Assembly (NCBI GenBank): GCA_002682825.1
Contig: NOKP01000026.1
Span: 124,001-188,000 of the forward strand
Length of the DNA stretch: 64,000 bases
Origin: Neonectria sp. B-13
Taxonomy: Eukaryota; Ascomycota; Sordariomycetes; Hypocreales; Nectriaceae
Direction of reading: 5' to 3'
Part shown: positions 11,947 to 23,877 of the stretch, piece after piece
Numbering within the stretch: position 1 is the first letter of the stretch
How the letters are laid out: each line of letters begins with the position of its first letter
Translations under genes and position numbers: made by a program
Notes under the pieces: generated by a model
Databases searched by the model: none
Told to the model about the DNA's origin: nothing
What the model saw: the letters and a program-made list of their open reading frames with translations, nothing else

Positions 11947-13577
11947 ATGGCTGGTCTCTTCGTTAACCTCGAGGCGCCCAACGGCGTCAAATACTCCCAG
12001 CCCACCGGCCTCTTCATCAACAACGAATTCGTCGCCGCCTCATCAGGCCAGACCATCGTGTCCATTGATCCAGCGTCAGTCGCTCCACAGAGCTCCCGAA
12101 ACTGCTTCTGGGACCTCTCGCTAACTTACACCACCCCTCCACAGTACCGAGAAAGAGATTGCTACCGTCCAAGCAGCAGGCACCGATGATGTAGACAAGG
12201 CTGTTCGCGCAGCACATGCTGCTCTCATCAGCCCCGAATGGAAGCAAATGCCGGCTGCACGAAGGGGACTGTTGATGTACAAGCTCGCAGAGCGCATTGA
12301 GCAGCAGCAGGAGATTCTCGCCACATCCGAGGCCTGGGACAATGGTACGCCTCTTGACCGCTTGCTCATACCCGCGAGGCAGTTCTAACCTTTTACCAAT
12401 AGGCAAGACTTATGCCGACGCTCTCTCTCTCGACATCGTCGAGGTCGTCAACGTTATTCGCTACTATGCTGGATGGGCCGACAAGACCCACGGCCAGACC
12501 GTCACCGCAAACCCCCAGAAGCTCGCTTATACTATCCGCCAGCCCATTGGCGTCGTCGGACAGATTATCCCGTGGAATTTTCCCCTCTCTATGGCAAGCT
12601 GGAAGATTGGCCCGGCTTTGGCGTGCGGAAACACAATCGTTCTTAAGGCTGCCGAGCAAACGCCTCTAAGTATCCTGCTCCTCGCGGCTGCGGTTAAGGA
12701 GGTCGGGTTTCCTCCCGGCGTCTTCAATGTCATCAACGGCTATGGTCGAGAGGCGGGCGCAGCCTTGGTAGAGCACCCCCTCGTCGACAAAATCGCATTT
12801 ACCGGGTCCACGGCAACCGGCACTCAAATCATGAAGATGGCTGCGCCGACCCTCAAGAACATCACATTAGAGACCGGAGGCAAGTCTCCCCTTCTAGTCT
12901 TCGCCGATAGCGACCTCGAGCAGGCTGCCCGGTGGTCACACATGGGCATCATGTCCAACCAGGGCCAGATCTGCACTGCCACGTCCCGCATCCTCGTGGA
13001 AGATAGCGTCTACGACGAGTTCGTCGCCCGCTTTCTCGAGACGACCAAGACGGTCAGCAAGGTTGGCGACCAATGGGACGCCGAGACCTACCAAGGGCCT
13101 CAGGTTTCCAAGTTGCAGTACGACCAGATCCTGAAATACATCGAGATTGGAAAGGCAGAGGGCGCGCAGCTTCTCGCCGGCGGCAAGCCCAAAGATATCA
13201 GCGGCAAGGGCTTCTTCATCGAACCCACCGTCTTTGGCGAGGTCAAGGACACCATGCGCGTATTCCAGGAGGAGATTTTCGGTCCCGTCGTCGTCATCAG
13301 CCGCTTCAGCTCCGAAGAGCAAGCCCTGAGCTTCGCCAACGACTCGGCATACGGTCTGGGCGCGGCCATTTTCACCAAAGACATTGAGCGGGCGCATCGC
13401 CTGGCGGCCGAGATACAGGCGGGCATGGTCTGGATTAACAGCAGCCAGGACTGCGAGCCGGGCGTTCCGTTTGGCGGAGTTAAGCAGAGCGGCATTGGAC
13501 GCGAGCTGGGCGAAGCAGGACTGGAGGCCTACAGCAACATCAAGGCGGTGCATGTCAACCTGGGGGCTCGCATTTGA
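11947..13577 (+). CDS. Aldehyde dehydrogenase (NAD(P)+-dependent, class 1/2 type)
   Basis: Three exons: 11947-12074, 12145-12344 and 12403-13577, 500 aa. Introns 12075-12144 (branch ctaac) and 12345-12402 (branch ctaac) are in phase. The enzyme oxidises aldehydes to acids. Evidence: IPWNFPLSM and KAAEQTPLS cofactor-binding segments, FTGSTATG, the general-base Glu in LETGGKSP (about residue 266) and the catalytic Cys in NQGQICTATSR (about residue 300), then EEIFGPVV and the C-terminal PFGGVKQSGIGRELG. Length is normal for the family. An in-frame ATG 69 bp upstream (11878) would add 23 residues rich in Arg, Lys and hydroxyl or aliphatic residues, so a mitochondrial isoform is possible. The exact aldehyde substrate cannot be told. 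Confidence 0.93.
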
Positions 13578-13940
13578 ATGGGCGGCGGCTGGTGACTGGT
13601 GAGGCTTTTTCACCTTGGACTCGGCGCTCGGCGTAGGCAGTGTTGGAGTATTTGGAATAAATAAATAAAAAAAATTAAAGAAATCCTCTTGGCACATGTT
13701 TTTCTAGTTTGTTCAGCCAATACCATGAAGTCTCTCAGCTTCGTTGTGACAGTAGTGTGTTAGTTGTTAGTTGGTGTTGTGTGGCTCAGCAGTACGCACT
13801 CCGGTCCGGCTTAGACCCGAATCATGCGACGTCATCCCTGATTCACACCAAACGACAAGATGGAAGCACACGACACTCACCCTTATATTACAGCTTCTGC
13901 TTCATGCTGTAGCTACTAAATAACATAAAACGGTTCGATA
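13578..13940. other. Intergenic, ALDH 3' flank
   Basis: It contains an A/T-rich run at about 13657-13680 downstream of the aldehyde dehydrogenase stop that may serve polyadenylation, and the promoter of the next gene. Nothing else was seen. Confidence 0.4.
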
Positions 13941-14802
13941 ATGGCCGAAAACTTGTCGGGAGATGCGGATTTGCCGTCCTACAACGACTCCGCCAACAAC
14001 ACAGTCACCGTCGATAACCAAATCCTCGGCCCAGGTACCCTATATATCGCCGGTCGTTTCATCCACTCAAGCGACCCGCAAGCGCCGCCGCTATACGAGT
14101 TCTCTCACTCCGTTGGCTTCCTGAGAGATGCGGACCGCAGCGTCAAGCTCGAGCGGGTGGACCACACGGTGAGAGACCACGACGGCACGCCCAAAGTGCA
14201 GTCCCGCAACCGGCACCTCTTCGACCTCAAGCACCCTACGGCCGGCGAGTGGCCGACCTTTGAGTACCACGCCGAGTCGACCTCGCGGCGCGCCCTGTGC
14301 TCCCTCGGGATCAGTACGTTTCGTCCCAAGAGCCGGCTGCTGGGTGGCATCGGCAGGGCCAAGGGCTTCCAGGTGCACCGGGCGGTGCGGGGCGCAGACC
14401 GGCGGCACGAGGCCCGTGAGATCATGTTCACGGCCGCGCCGTCGCGGGACTCGGCGGTGGGGTTCGAGTGGAGCGACGGCGAGGGCCAGCTACTGGCGCG
14501 CGAGGTCGAGACGGACGACTTGATGAGCCTGGTGGTGACAGCCGAGATGGGTGCGGCGCTGCGGGATGCGCTTGTGGCGGCGTGGGTGATGCGGGTGTGG
14601 TGGGAACTGGCCAAGGGGAACTATAGGACGAACCGCTGGGACGACAGTAAGTGCTTGGATTGATCCTGAATTCCGTCCTCTCTTGTCAGCAGCGAGAGGG
14701 TGGGAGCGGGACTGTGCTGTGCTGTGCTGACGGCTAATTACTTCGCTAGCGAAGCGAATCCTTGGCTCGAGACATGCAGAACTGAACGGCCTACGAGGGT
14801 AA
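13941..14802 (+). CDS. Conserved hypothetical fungal protein
   Basis: Start ATG at 13941. I favour two exons, 13941-14646 and 14750-14802 (252 aa). A good donor (gtaagt at 14647) and an acceptor (gctaattacttcgctag) join in frame to a short C-terminus DDTKRILGSRHAEL. Reading through instead gives 240 aa ending SKCLD. The sequence has a short disordered head with LPSYNDS, then a beta-rich middle (GTLYIAGRFIHSS, RALCSLGIS, GGIGRAKGFQVHRA) and a helical end (MSLVVTAEMGAALRDALVAA). The layout recalls LURP-one/tubby-like beta-barrel proteins of fungi, but that is a weak impression. No function is assigned. Confidence 0.7.
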
Positions 14803-15218
14803 GTTGCGATCTAGAACAAAAAGGCTATGGATACTGGATGCTGACAGAATATCTAATAGTAGTCCTATGGCTCTTTGACCCGGATTGGTCTTTCCTTGCA
14901 CTGCCTTGACAAGACTGGCACACCTGTCTAGCTCGACACTCAGGAGTGTGTGAAGGCGCCGAGGCCCGCACAGCTCTGTTTCCGAATCTCAGATTCTGAC
15001 TCTCGACGTGACATGACCGAAGCAGTTCAAGTAAACCAATATGCTTCCTTGTTTGCGGAGTTGTGACCACCGGATCTCCGGCTAGTTTCAGAACGGAAAA
15101 CCAACAGCCCTCTCGCCTTCATACCAGGGGGTCCCGTCTGACGAGGCCCGCATTCCCTGTATTATTCAACAGCACACCAGTAAGCCTGAGTAGGGACTAG
15201 CGAAACTTCATTTTAGGC
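14803..15218. other. Convergent intergenic spacer
   Basis: Spacer between the converging unknown gene (plus) and ASA1 (minus). No gene, repeat or RNA was recognised. Confidence 0.4.
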
Positions 15219-16674
15219 TCAATATATATCCCATAAGCTGACCTTCCCGTCCTTGGCCCCAGCCGCGACCCAGTGCGTTGTCTTTGCTTGAGCCAAGCGT
15301 CGATCCTTGACACTGACGGTGCTCCTCGCCAAGGCTCCCACACTTGGAACTGTGAGTGCCTTTTCCGGCGTATCCGGGTTCTCGGATTTCGGAGGAGGGT
15401 TCGAATGAGAATCATCCTGGGTTGAAGATGACTCGGAGCCAGCGAGATCGCTTGGCACCGTGAGATCAGAGAATGCAACCGCGTAGCACCCCACCTGGTG
15501 CCACTTGAGGACTGCCAGCTCTTTCATGGTTTTGGCCGAGTATATTCTCACCTTGGAGTCCCAGCCAGCAGTAGCAAAGATCCGGCCGTCGGATCGCAGC
15601 TTGAGGCTTTGTTGGCCCGAGTGCTTCGTGTTGACAACCTTGAGAGGGTCCTCCCACTCCTTTAGCACCCGGCGCGCGCCTTGGCCGCTCTGCGCGGGCG
15701 ATTGCTTCAGCCCGGCGGATAGAAGCGACTGCGGTTGGGTTGGCTCGTCTTCAGTAATCTCGACTACTCTAGCGTTGCTTGGCGGGACGGGGATGGTTTC
15801 CTGGCGGGTAGTTGGAATGGGATGTTTCGCGATGAGAGAATCCGCCGAGGACGAAAGAAAAAACTGGTGATCTGCATCAACATCGAGTGACAAAATCGGT
15901 TGTGAGTGAGCTTGAGAACGATAGGTGGTGATCCACTCTCCGTCTGGGTTGAGACGATGAACGGATGCATAGCCGTTTTCGAACGCGGCAATGAGCGTGA
16001 CGGCGTCTTCGTGATGGAAGAGGGAGAGGCACATGGCCATGCCATTCTTGTCCCCTGGCCGGATAGTGTGAATTCGAGCCTGTGTTGGCAGAGTGTATAT
16101 GTCGATCTATTTGCCAAGATTAGCGATGAAGCCAGGGGCTAGGTTGGAGTCACCGACAGCTTCAGACGCCAGAGTATTTGGCACTGCAAGGAGGATTTCG
16201 GATGATTCATCCATGTGACGTGAGGTACCTGAATTGGCGGCAAAGGAGCAAAAGTTCATCGTGTTGACCTCGAGCAGGTGAAGGATCCAGGGCTGAGCAC
16301 GCGGTGCCGGGACGCTCTCAACTGGCAAGGTCTTGCTGAGATGGTCCTCGTCATCGAGGCCGAGTTTCCAGACGATGAGCTTGTGGTCACGACCATGACT
16401 ACATAGAGTCAGTATCATGCGCCGTAAAAGAAAAACAAGCAATTCCCTCTTACGAGATGATCTTGTCCTTGCCCCAGCCTTGCACCCCGAGGATGGCGCT
16501 CTCATGCGCTTGCCAGACGGCCTTGGGCCTCATGATGGTGAGGTCCCACACGACAACGTAGCCCTCCGCATCGCCGGTGACCAGGCGGGTGTTGCCTCTG
16601 ATGAAGGTCGCCGAGTGGATCTGAGCTTTGTGGCCGCGGAGAATGGCCTTTGGTGAGGGCGCCGAGTCGGCCAT
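15219..16674 (-). CDS. ASA1: ASTRA-associated protein 1 (WD40 repeat protein)
   Basis: Three exons on the minus strand, 16674-16454, 16398-16158 and 16106-15219, give 449 aa. The second intron is only 51 bp (16157-16107, gtcggt...aatag), and it removes an in-frame TAG. Asa1 is a WD-repeat partner of the ASTRA/TTT assembly that helps stabilise PIKK kinases. Evidence: an N-terminal repeat starting [11 protein letters not shown] with [14 protein letters not shown], a second [12 protein letters not shown], the family-specific VPNTLASEA joining [15 protein letters not shown], and a last pair [18 protein letters not shown] and [17 protein letters not shown] ending the protein. A Ser/Pro-rich insert precedes the final blade, as is usual in fungal Asa1. 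No signal or membrane segment is present. Confidence 0.9.
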
Positions 16675-17401
16675 TTTTGGAGATGTTCGCTGGATGCGAT
16701 TTAGGAACGGGCGTGAGGACTGAAGTCTACGGTCAGGGCATTGTGAAGTACCTTGGGAGCCGTGAGAGCTGTCGAATATTTTTTGCCGATTAGAATCTCA
16801 ACTCATGCTTGGCAGATGTAATTATAATTCTTTGCAGCGCCTTGCCCGATAGTGCTTGCAACCGACTGATGGTGATGGGTTCGTTCAAAGCATTCAACTG
16901 AGGTGACTGCTATTGAATGCGCGTCCAGTTTAGGTTTAGCGCCAGTGTTTCACTAAACCCGCCTGTGTCAGGTGACTGGCGATTGCTGAAAGTTGGCATC
17001 AGGGCCACGGAGCTATGTTGGTGGTGTGCTTCTAAGTGATTGAACCAAACACGAGAGCGTGAGCAGTCCTCTCTTGTTATTGGGTTTTCCAAAAGCTTTG
17101 AGACATGTCTCACCGCCAACTGTTCCAGCTTCATCTTGCCGCCCCTCTTGTACCCTATATACGAGAATAGAGGCATTGCGCTCCTCTCCGCTACAGGAGA
17201 GCTGTCAAGGAAGTGTTGTCGACCTTTGCCGGCTTTACCCATGACCAACGCCATGATATTTTGCCTTGACCTCTCAATAGCATCGGCCCTCACTGACAAA
17301 ACCCGCCTTGTTCTCGCAGCCCGCCTTGGCGTTTCATGATTACCTCCCCATCCGACAGCGTGGTAAGCACCGAGACTTACAACAAGCTGACGAATTGTAG
17401 T

Positions 17402-17572
17402 ACAGTCGCAAAGCCGAACCTCTTCGTGCAGATACGGGACGCCGACCCGACGAACGTCGATCAGTGGAACAGCAACTGCCTCGCCTAGATGAGCAGCCCG
17501 GATTACTGGGACGCCATGCCGAAGACCCCAAATACTGATTGGTTCTTGTCATGCCAGGTCCTGTACGAGTGA
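17402..17572 (+). pseudogene. Fragment of a decayed coding sequence
   Basis: One frame reads as natural protein for about 55 codons, with stretches such as AKPNLFVQIRDADPTNVDQW and MSSPDYWDAMPKTPNTDW. It is interrupted by TAG at 17486-17488 and ends at TGA 17570-17572. A possible 3' splice site (gaattgtag) lies just upstream, so it may be a former internal exon. The family was not recognised. Confidence 0.35.
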
Positions 17573-17749
17573 CTGTCAAGAGTGGGCTGTGCGTAAAATC
17601 CACCGATTTAAATATGTCGGGTTGATGTTCTCCGATACCAAACTCAGCGGAGACCCCCAGTTACGCTGGGACGAAGTTGTATGCCGCCAATGTCGAGTGG
17701 ATGGTGCACGCAACATCACCATGCCCATACCTAGCCCTATTTCCCTCCG

Positions 17750-18463
17750 CTACACTCGATATCCTGAAACTTGCCAGTAGATTCCACGTATTTCGTATTT
17801 CGCTGTACTGAAAGTTGTATTTGGCTTCCAACAATTCCTCTTCCTATAGTGTGGTTCAACAGCATGGGCACACCTTGAAAGTCTCAATGCATTGGAATTG
17901 GAGGCGCCGAAGAGGATAATTCCGAGTAAGTGCAATGCTATCGGAGGGAGGGCAGTGACTTTCTCACTCTGCAACACTCGAAAAGTCGCATCGGAAAGAT
18001 TAAGGCTGAGTGGAAGGTCCAATATGGTCCAGGACTTCATCCGTCTTCCTTTACCAACCGTTTCATTAATCAATCTGCCGTCATGGGGTAACTTGACGAG
18101 GCACCTATAGTAACCTTGATTTAGGCCAAGACTCTGAGTCAGATTCTTCTTGTTAATCCTAGACTGCGTGTTTTGAACCCAGGCTACGATGTGACCAAGG
18201 TCGTGCGACCACCTGCGCCGTAGATCGTCAGAGCCAAGCGACCTATTGACAGCTAAATCTTGCAGCCGGTCTGCTCCCAAGCCATGTGCTTGGATGGGGA
18301 TATTGGTACTCCGGAGATTGTGTACCGCCGGGAAACAATTGGCTACGATGTTTCTGTCAATAGTGGTGTTTTCTGTCGGGATTAAGTTCATCGTGTTGTC
18401 TATTGAGTCTCTTACTGCAATGCGAAAAGCCTGCAACAAGTAAGCAACACAGGCATCTGGCAT
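17750..18463 (-). CDS. Doubtful ORF, unknown
   Basis: The open frame extends from 18640 to 17750, but its first ATG is at 18463-18461, giving 237 aa. Composition is mixed (Arg, Asn and Leu rich) with no domain, signal or membrane pattern recognised, and no upstream exon is evident. It may be chance or a remnant. It is listed because it is the longest open frame in a gene-poor region. Confidence 0.2.
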   Translation of the reverse strand: MPDACVAYLLQAFRIAVRDSIDNTMNLIPTENTTIDRNIVANCFPAVHNLRSTNIPIQAHGLGADRLQDLAVNRSLGSDDLRRRWSHDLGHIVAWVQNTQSRINKKNLTQSLGLNQGYYRCLVKLPHDGRLINETVGKGRRMKSWTILDLPLSLNLSDATFRVLQSEKVTALPPIALHLLGIILFGASNSNALRLSRCAHAVEPHYRKRNCWKPNTTFSTAKYEIRGIYWQVSGYRV

Positions 18464-19479
18464 AGTTACCCAGTTATCACCGATACAAGACACGGGAACA
18501 AAAAGATTGACAGAACTTGGACGATATGCCGCTTTATACGGGTGCCGACTTCGGGTTGAAGTTGCGACTCGGCCAACACCAAGCCCGCCACAAATGTCGT
18601 GCGTCAAATAGTCTGCATAATCCACCCGGGAGACATGCACTGCACGAATACAGGTCTACAGGAGCAATTCTGTCTGCGATCCCCGACATTAGTGGTTCAA
18701 ATTAATCGGGCATGCGGCTTGGTTTCTCGTGTCGCCCAGAAGCCCCCCAAGTGACAATAAGCAAATCCCGGATTTTCCTTCCCGGTCTTGGACTTGGGTC
18801 TTAGGGGAAACAATCGACGACGCCACGTCTTCCCGTGTGTGTGTCTGCTGGGCCGCCACCGCTCGAATCACAGCGGAAGCTCGTTCGACCGGCGCACGAT
18901 TCTGAGAGACATTTCGGCGCCCACTTTGCCCAGTTCGGTTCCGGGCGAGACAAGGCAACTCGGGCACACCAACTTGTCACTTCTAAGCGGCCTGGACGAC
19001 CGCTGAGGCTCGGCTATTGGAGGGCGTCTTGGACGCCCCCGGTTCATTCTCTTGGTAGTTGTCCGGGCCTGTCGTTTTGTGTTGCCCATGTCCGACGGTG
19101 GGGCATTGTGCTTTGTCCTCTGCACTCTGCACTCCGCGCGGCGAGGACATTCTTGTTGCTGAGATGCAATGCAGCCTGTATTCGTACGGTACCGAGCAAT
19201 GTGAATCAACCGTCAATCTGGCTTTCCATGGTCTTAGATATGGGTGGCCATGGCCGTGGTCGCATGACATCCAAGAGCACGGCAGATTTGCCATCTTGCA
19301 TCTGAGTGTGATCGCCTCCCTATCCCTTGCCCGGTCTGGTCAACTCCCCTGAGCTTCCTATTTATCACCCAACTGTTCTCCCACCTGGCCTCTTTACAAC
19401 GAGGGCCAGGCAGACGACAGTGGACGCCTACCAAGCCCAAGGGAGCATCGTCGTACCTGGTGTTAGCCTCGGTGCGGTG

Positions 19480-22034
19480 ATGCATGATGAGGAGCCCCCG
19501 AGCAAGGAGACACCGCCGCCGTTGCAGAACTGGAACGAATATCCCCCGCCGCAGTATTTCCTCCAGGATCCATCTGTTCAACATGGATATGTGGAAGATC
19601 AGCGATCGAAGCGCCAGAAGCTGGCCATCCTCCAGCCCAGCTGGGACGAACAACCCAGCGTTCCGTCGACCGACTTGCTACCCATGCCAGCGCCGCCATC
19701 GTCTGCCAAGAAGCCGATGGCTGTACCGACAAAATCACCGACGAAGGCGAAAAGAGTGCGAACTGGATGTCTGACGTGCCGCGAGCGACATCTAAAGTGC
19801 GACAGTAACTTTGCTGTCGGACTTCAGCTGCCGGCCCTGCCCGACTGCCTCAATTGTCAAAAGCGTGGTCGAGAATGCAAGCGAGGAATACGCCTGAACT
19901 TCCTCGACATCAATGTTCACAGCTTGGCCTGGGTGCCGCCTCCAGAGCACTGGAAAGGTACGTCGTTGCGACTGTTGAGTGCCGTGTAGCTGTGTTGATT
20001 TGGAGTTGACCAGTCCAATTCCATGATGAGTCCCGCGACATTGCGTCGGAATACCAAGGGGGCCTAAGTCGGTATGCTCCATACGATCCCAAACCAGAGA
20101 TTCCTCGCCAATCTTGGAGCGGCCGACGGCATTCGAGAACTGGAGGACAGTTCATGATCCATCATGTCAGTGCGCAAACCGTTCTCAACGACTCGAAGCG
20201 CGCAAAGACGCCTAACCCGCGTGATGCGTATGGCTTCAAGTTACGACCTGCCGCCGACCTTTGGAGAAGCGAGAGGAACTTCGCGATCCTCGGTGACCAT
20301 TGCTCACATTCGAGAACAACCAGCGACGCATCCAACATTGCCACCCCGTCGTCCTCGAGTCACTCCAACACTCCACACTGGACACTGCCGCTCCAGCACC
20401 CCGTGTCATTTAGAAACAAGCAACCGCCTCATCGAAGGAGCAACGCATCGGCGGCGGCATCGATGATCCCGCAAGCGACGACCACAACGCGAAACGAGAC
20501 CAACTTCCCCATCGACATCCCGCTGGATGCGCCGCTTCAGCTGGCCCCTGGTGAAACCCCCACGATACCAGAGCGCCAGTTCCTCACCACCCTCGAAGAG
20601 ATCGGATATATGCAGGTCTTTGTCGAAGAAGTTTGGGTATGGATGAACTGCTTCGATGCAGAGAAGCATTTCAGTCGGCTTATCCCCTTCTACGCCCTCA
20701 AATCCACAATGCTGCTCAACGCTTCCCTAGCCTGCGGCGTAAAACACCTGTCCCTGAGCTCTCCCGACAAGAACGACAAGGCACTCCACTACTACAACAC
20801 GGCAACATCGCAGCTTCTTCGGAGCCTACAGAACCCGGACCGAAATATGGCAGAGTGCGGGATGACCGCGGTGGTCCTCAACGTGTATGAAATCATGTCA
20901 GAGAAGCCCGCACATCGGATGCAGCACATCGGCGGCGCGCGAGCCCTGATTCTTGAGTGCGGATGGGACGCGAGGAGCGCCGGTATTGGAGCGGCGTGCT
21001 TCTGGCAGAACATCACCATGGAGGTGCTAATATGCCTCTCGGCGAACTGGCAGACGACTTGGAACCCCGGAGACTGGGGTCTGGATCTCGACTTCTTCAG
21101 GGAGGGAGACGACGAGGTGGGATTTGAGCAAGACGAGGTGTTCGTGCATAGAATCCTCTTCATCGTTGCCAGGATCGTCGACTTTCGAGCAACGGCTCCG
21201 CGACCTGATGAACTCCCCCTGCACGAGGATCACAGTTGGCCAGGAGAGCGACTAGGTCAGTGGCAGGAGCTTAAGCGGCTCTGCGATCGATGGAACGACC
21301 GTTGCCCGAGAACGATGCACCCCTATGGCTATATGAAGGCCTCCAAGTCTGCGCATGATTCGGCATTTCCTTGTATCTGGTAGCATCAACCCTGGCTTGT
21401 GTTATGTGCAAGATCTAATGCCTGTGTACATAGGATGATCAAGAGCGCCGCAACCCTCGGCCGTCTGTTATATCACACGGCTCAGTACATCCTCGCTCAG
21501 AGCCACCCCGTTGAGCAAATACGGCGTTCAGACGGGATGGGAACTATTCGGGTTCACCATGCGCGTCAAGTCTGCGGCATCGCAGCGTGCACGAAAGACC
21601 GCGGCGTCGTTCCAGCAGCCATTCGCTGTCTGGGCGTCACATCTGCCGCCTTGACCGAGTATCGAGAACAAGTAGAGGCGTTGGGGATTCTGGAGAGAAT
21701 AAGAGGCCTGGCTGGATGGCATCTTGGTTCAGTCGAGCTGGAGTTGAAGAAAGCCTGGGACTGGGAGCGGAGAAGACTCCCTGCGTCACTGCCCAAGGGC
21801 CACAGGGTGGCTGGGAACCACGCGATGCCACCGCCGCTGCGCGTACCTTCGATGATACCAATGGCGGAATTAGGCCTTTCGGCTCCAATGGTGACGAGAG
21901 TGCTTACGCCTCCAGGAGTTGCAAATGCGCCTGTGAATCCGTTGAGCTTCGCGGACTTTAGCCTGCCGAACCACCCGTATCAGAACTGGTACGAACCACC
22001 GAATAGGACGGCGCACGGGGGAGAGCATGGTTGA
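19480..22034 (+). CDS. Zn2Cys6 transcription factor with fungal-specific C-terminal domain
   Basis: Three exons, 19480-19957, 20014-21379 and 21434-22034, give 814 aa with all frames joining (introns gtacgt...gaccag and gtagca...catag). Start is the first in-frame ATG, because the frame upstream reaches back without another ATG. An ~85-residue Pro-rich head is followed by a basic run and the zinc cluster [12 protein letters not shown] ... [12 protein letters not shown], then [13 protein letters not shown]. The middle is Ser/Thr/His-rich. The C-terminal half carries the helical fungal transcription-factor domain ([37 protein letters not shown]). It should act as a nuclear DNA-binding regulator with unknown targets. 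The loop between the third and fourth cysteines is 15 residues, longer than the usual 5-12. Confidence 0.87.
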
Positions 22035-22242
22035 GGAGTAGAATGGTTGTTTCTGGGAATAGGTGCGGCTGGACATGCGCGTTATAATGTCAATATTCAC
22101 ATTTGATTTGAGAGAAGGCCGCTGCAAGAAACAAAAGTTGGGCTTGCGGGGATTGACTCATCGTCATGTTTAAGCCGAGTAGAGATGCCTTGGGTTCGCC
22201 TCTGGTCAAGATCATGGTGTGTTCTAAGAAAGGCTCAATATA

Positions 22243-23355
22243 TCATGAAGAGCCGTTGCCCTGGTTGAAGTTCATACTATACCCTCCCGACTGCTCATCT
22301 TTGACCATCTGGAAGTTCTGCGTGCTCAGCCCAAACGGCTTCAGGATGCCGTTGCCCAGATCCTTGAGCTTCCCCCACATCTCCCCCATCTCGCGCTCCT
22401 GTGCGGCTTTGGTGCGGGGCGGCAAGTCGCGTAGCTGGGTGCGGACGATGCGCATGTCGGCGGCGCCTAGGCTCGGTGTCGCAGCCAGAGCGCGGTAGTC
22501 CTCCTCGGCGCCCGTGAGGTTCTGCCAGCCGCCGGCCTCGGAGCGGGCCCGGGCCCGGCGCATGAGCGACTTGGACCGGATGCGCTGGATGTCGGCGAGG
22601 AGGGCGGCGCGGGCTTCTTCGGCGGGAGATGGGGGCGGAGGAGCGGATCGAGTTGCGCCGGAGCTGATGATTTCCTCCTCAACGTCGTCGTCGCCGTCCT
22701 TGGGCTTAGACTCATCGTCCTCCGTTTCCTTTGCATCTTTCTCGTCGGGTTTGCTTTTGGCGTCGGGGTTTAGTCGGGGATCCTCACGCTCGAGCTTCGC
22801 GAGACCGTCGAGGGCGTCCGTGGCGGACTTGATGCCCTCTTTCCACTCCTCCAGCTTCAGGTGGCAAGCAGCAATGTTGCTCTGGATGACGGCGCGGGGG
22901 TAAAGCAGATACTTGGGACATGAGGCGATAGCATCGCCGTACTTGTCGAGGGCTTCCTGGTACTGTTTTGAGGAGAAGAGGGCGTTGGCCTCAGCCTTGG
23001 CAGTGTTTGATTCATCGAGGAGGGCCTAGAGGACGTTAGAGGCGATGGGGTGAGATGAGGGGTGTAGAATATAGAAGGGTAGATGAAGATGGACGATCAG
23101 GTCGAGACCAAAGAGTGGGTATAACTCTCTCGGACATAGCGGTGAAAGTGGTGGTTTGACATATATGAGATGTGTTGATTTTGAGCAACTGTGATGACAT
23201 ACCGCTTCTTCCTCTGGGGAGAACCTCAGCTCCTCGCTGTCTGCCTCGTTCGCGACGGCATCCTTGTTCTCTTTCCCCTCAAACTCTCGTCCCTTTTCCG
23301 CGTCGCCCTTCACTCCCTCATTTGAGCCCGTCGTTGCTTGTGGCTGTGAAGCCAT
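22243..23355 (-). CDS. TPR-domain protein, TTC1-like
   Basis: Two exons, 23355-23203 and 23025-22243, give 311 aa. The intron is gtatgt...ctctag with branch ctaac. The ATG at 23355 is used because the open frame upstream has no other ATG. The first 50 residues are hydrophilic and acidic. Exon 2 opens with tetratricopeptide helices (AKAEANALFSSKQYQEALDK, then YPRAVIQSNIAACHLKLEEW and EGIKSATDAL). A Lys/Asp/Glu-rich linker interrupts them before a last helical pair (RSKSLMRRARARSEAGGWQN). The end GEMWGKLKDLGNGILKPFGL resembles the conserved tail of TTC1-like proteins. Such proteins act as co-chaperone adaptors; the partner here is unknown. Confidence 0.8.
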
Positions 23356-23877
23356 TTCCTGCGCAGCCGCCCGTCTTTGGGGAAGCTTGTGTCTGACTGT
23401 CTTGTTCAACAGAGCGCTCCTAAGTTGCGGACTCTGGAAAAGAGAGCCCGGAGTGCGTGTTCAAGTCGACGTTTCTATTGCAAAGAGAAGCAACGGGCGG
23501 GGTTCGTGGCGACTTGCGGTGATGGGCGATACTGGTTGTGAGGATGAATGAGGAAGCTTGAGAAATTGCTTGGTGTGGTGTCTTTTTGTGATGTTCACGT
23601 CATTCAACCAGTGGCATCCATCCACCCCTCAACTGCAGCAGCCGTTGCATCCACTAACTCTTAGTGGGCTTGGTGGGGAACTCGGGAAGTTTTAGTGAGG
23701 CAAATTGCTGGGTTACAGGGGGCTGCCTCCGATCTTCCTGACCTAATTGTCGGGGTATTAGACTACCTCGTCCATGTCCACGTCCCTCTATTTGAGTGTT
23801 TTGAACAGATCGCTTGAAGGAAACTATGAAAAATAGTTGAAAGGATACTCAATCTCCTTGATGTTACAGACTTGAGG
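23356..23877. other. Intergenic between two minus-strand genes
   Basis: Holds the promoter of the TPR gene and the 3' end of the 797-aa gene. No gene or repeat was recognised. Confidence 0.4.

Larger units (their letters stand above)
16675..19479. other. Gene-poor stretch with decayed coding traces
   Basis: This 2.8-kb stretch separates ASA1 from the next Zn2Cys6 gene. It holds one short protein-like frame broken by a stop (17402-17572) and a long but doubtful minus-strand ORF (17750-18463), both listed separately. The rest shows nothing recognisable. The last few hundred bases should contain the promoter of the Zn2Cys6 gene. Confidence 0.4.

Noticed and set aside
12936..13697. Long minus-strand ORF opposite the aldehyde dehydrogenase
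   Set aside because: It lies on the complement of a well-supported ALDH exon and has no recognisable motif.
19800..19830. 23-bp micro-intron (GT...AG) in the zinc-cluster loop
   Set aside because: It is far below the size removable by the spliceosome, and removing it would break the frame before the fourth cysteine.
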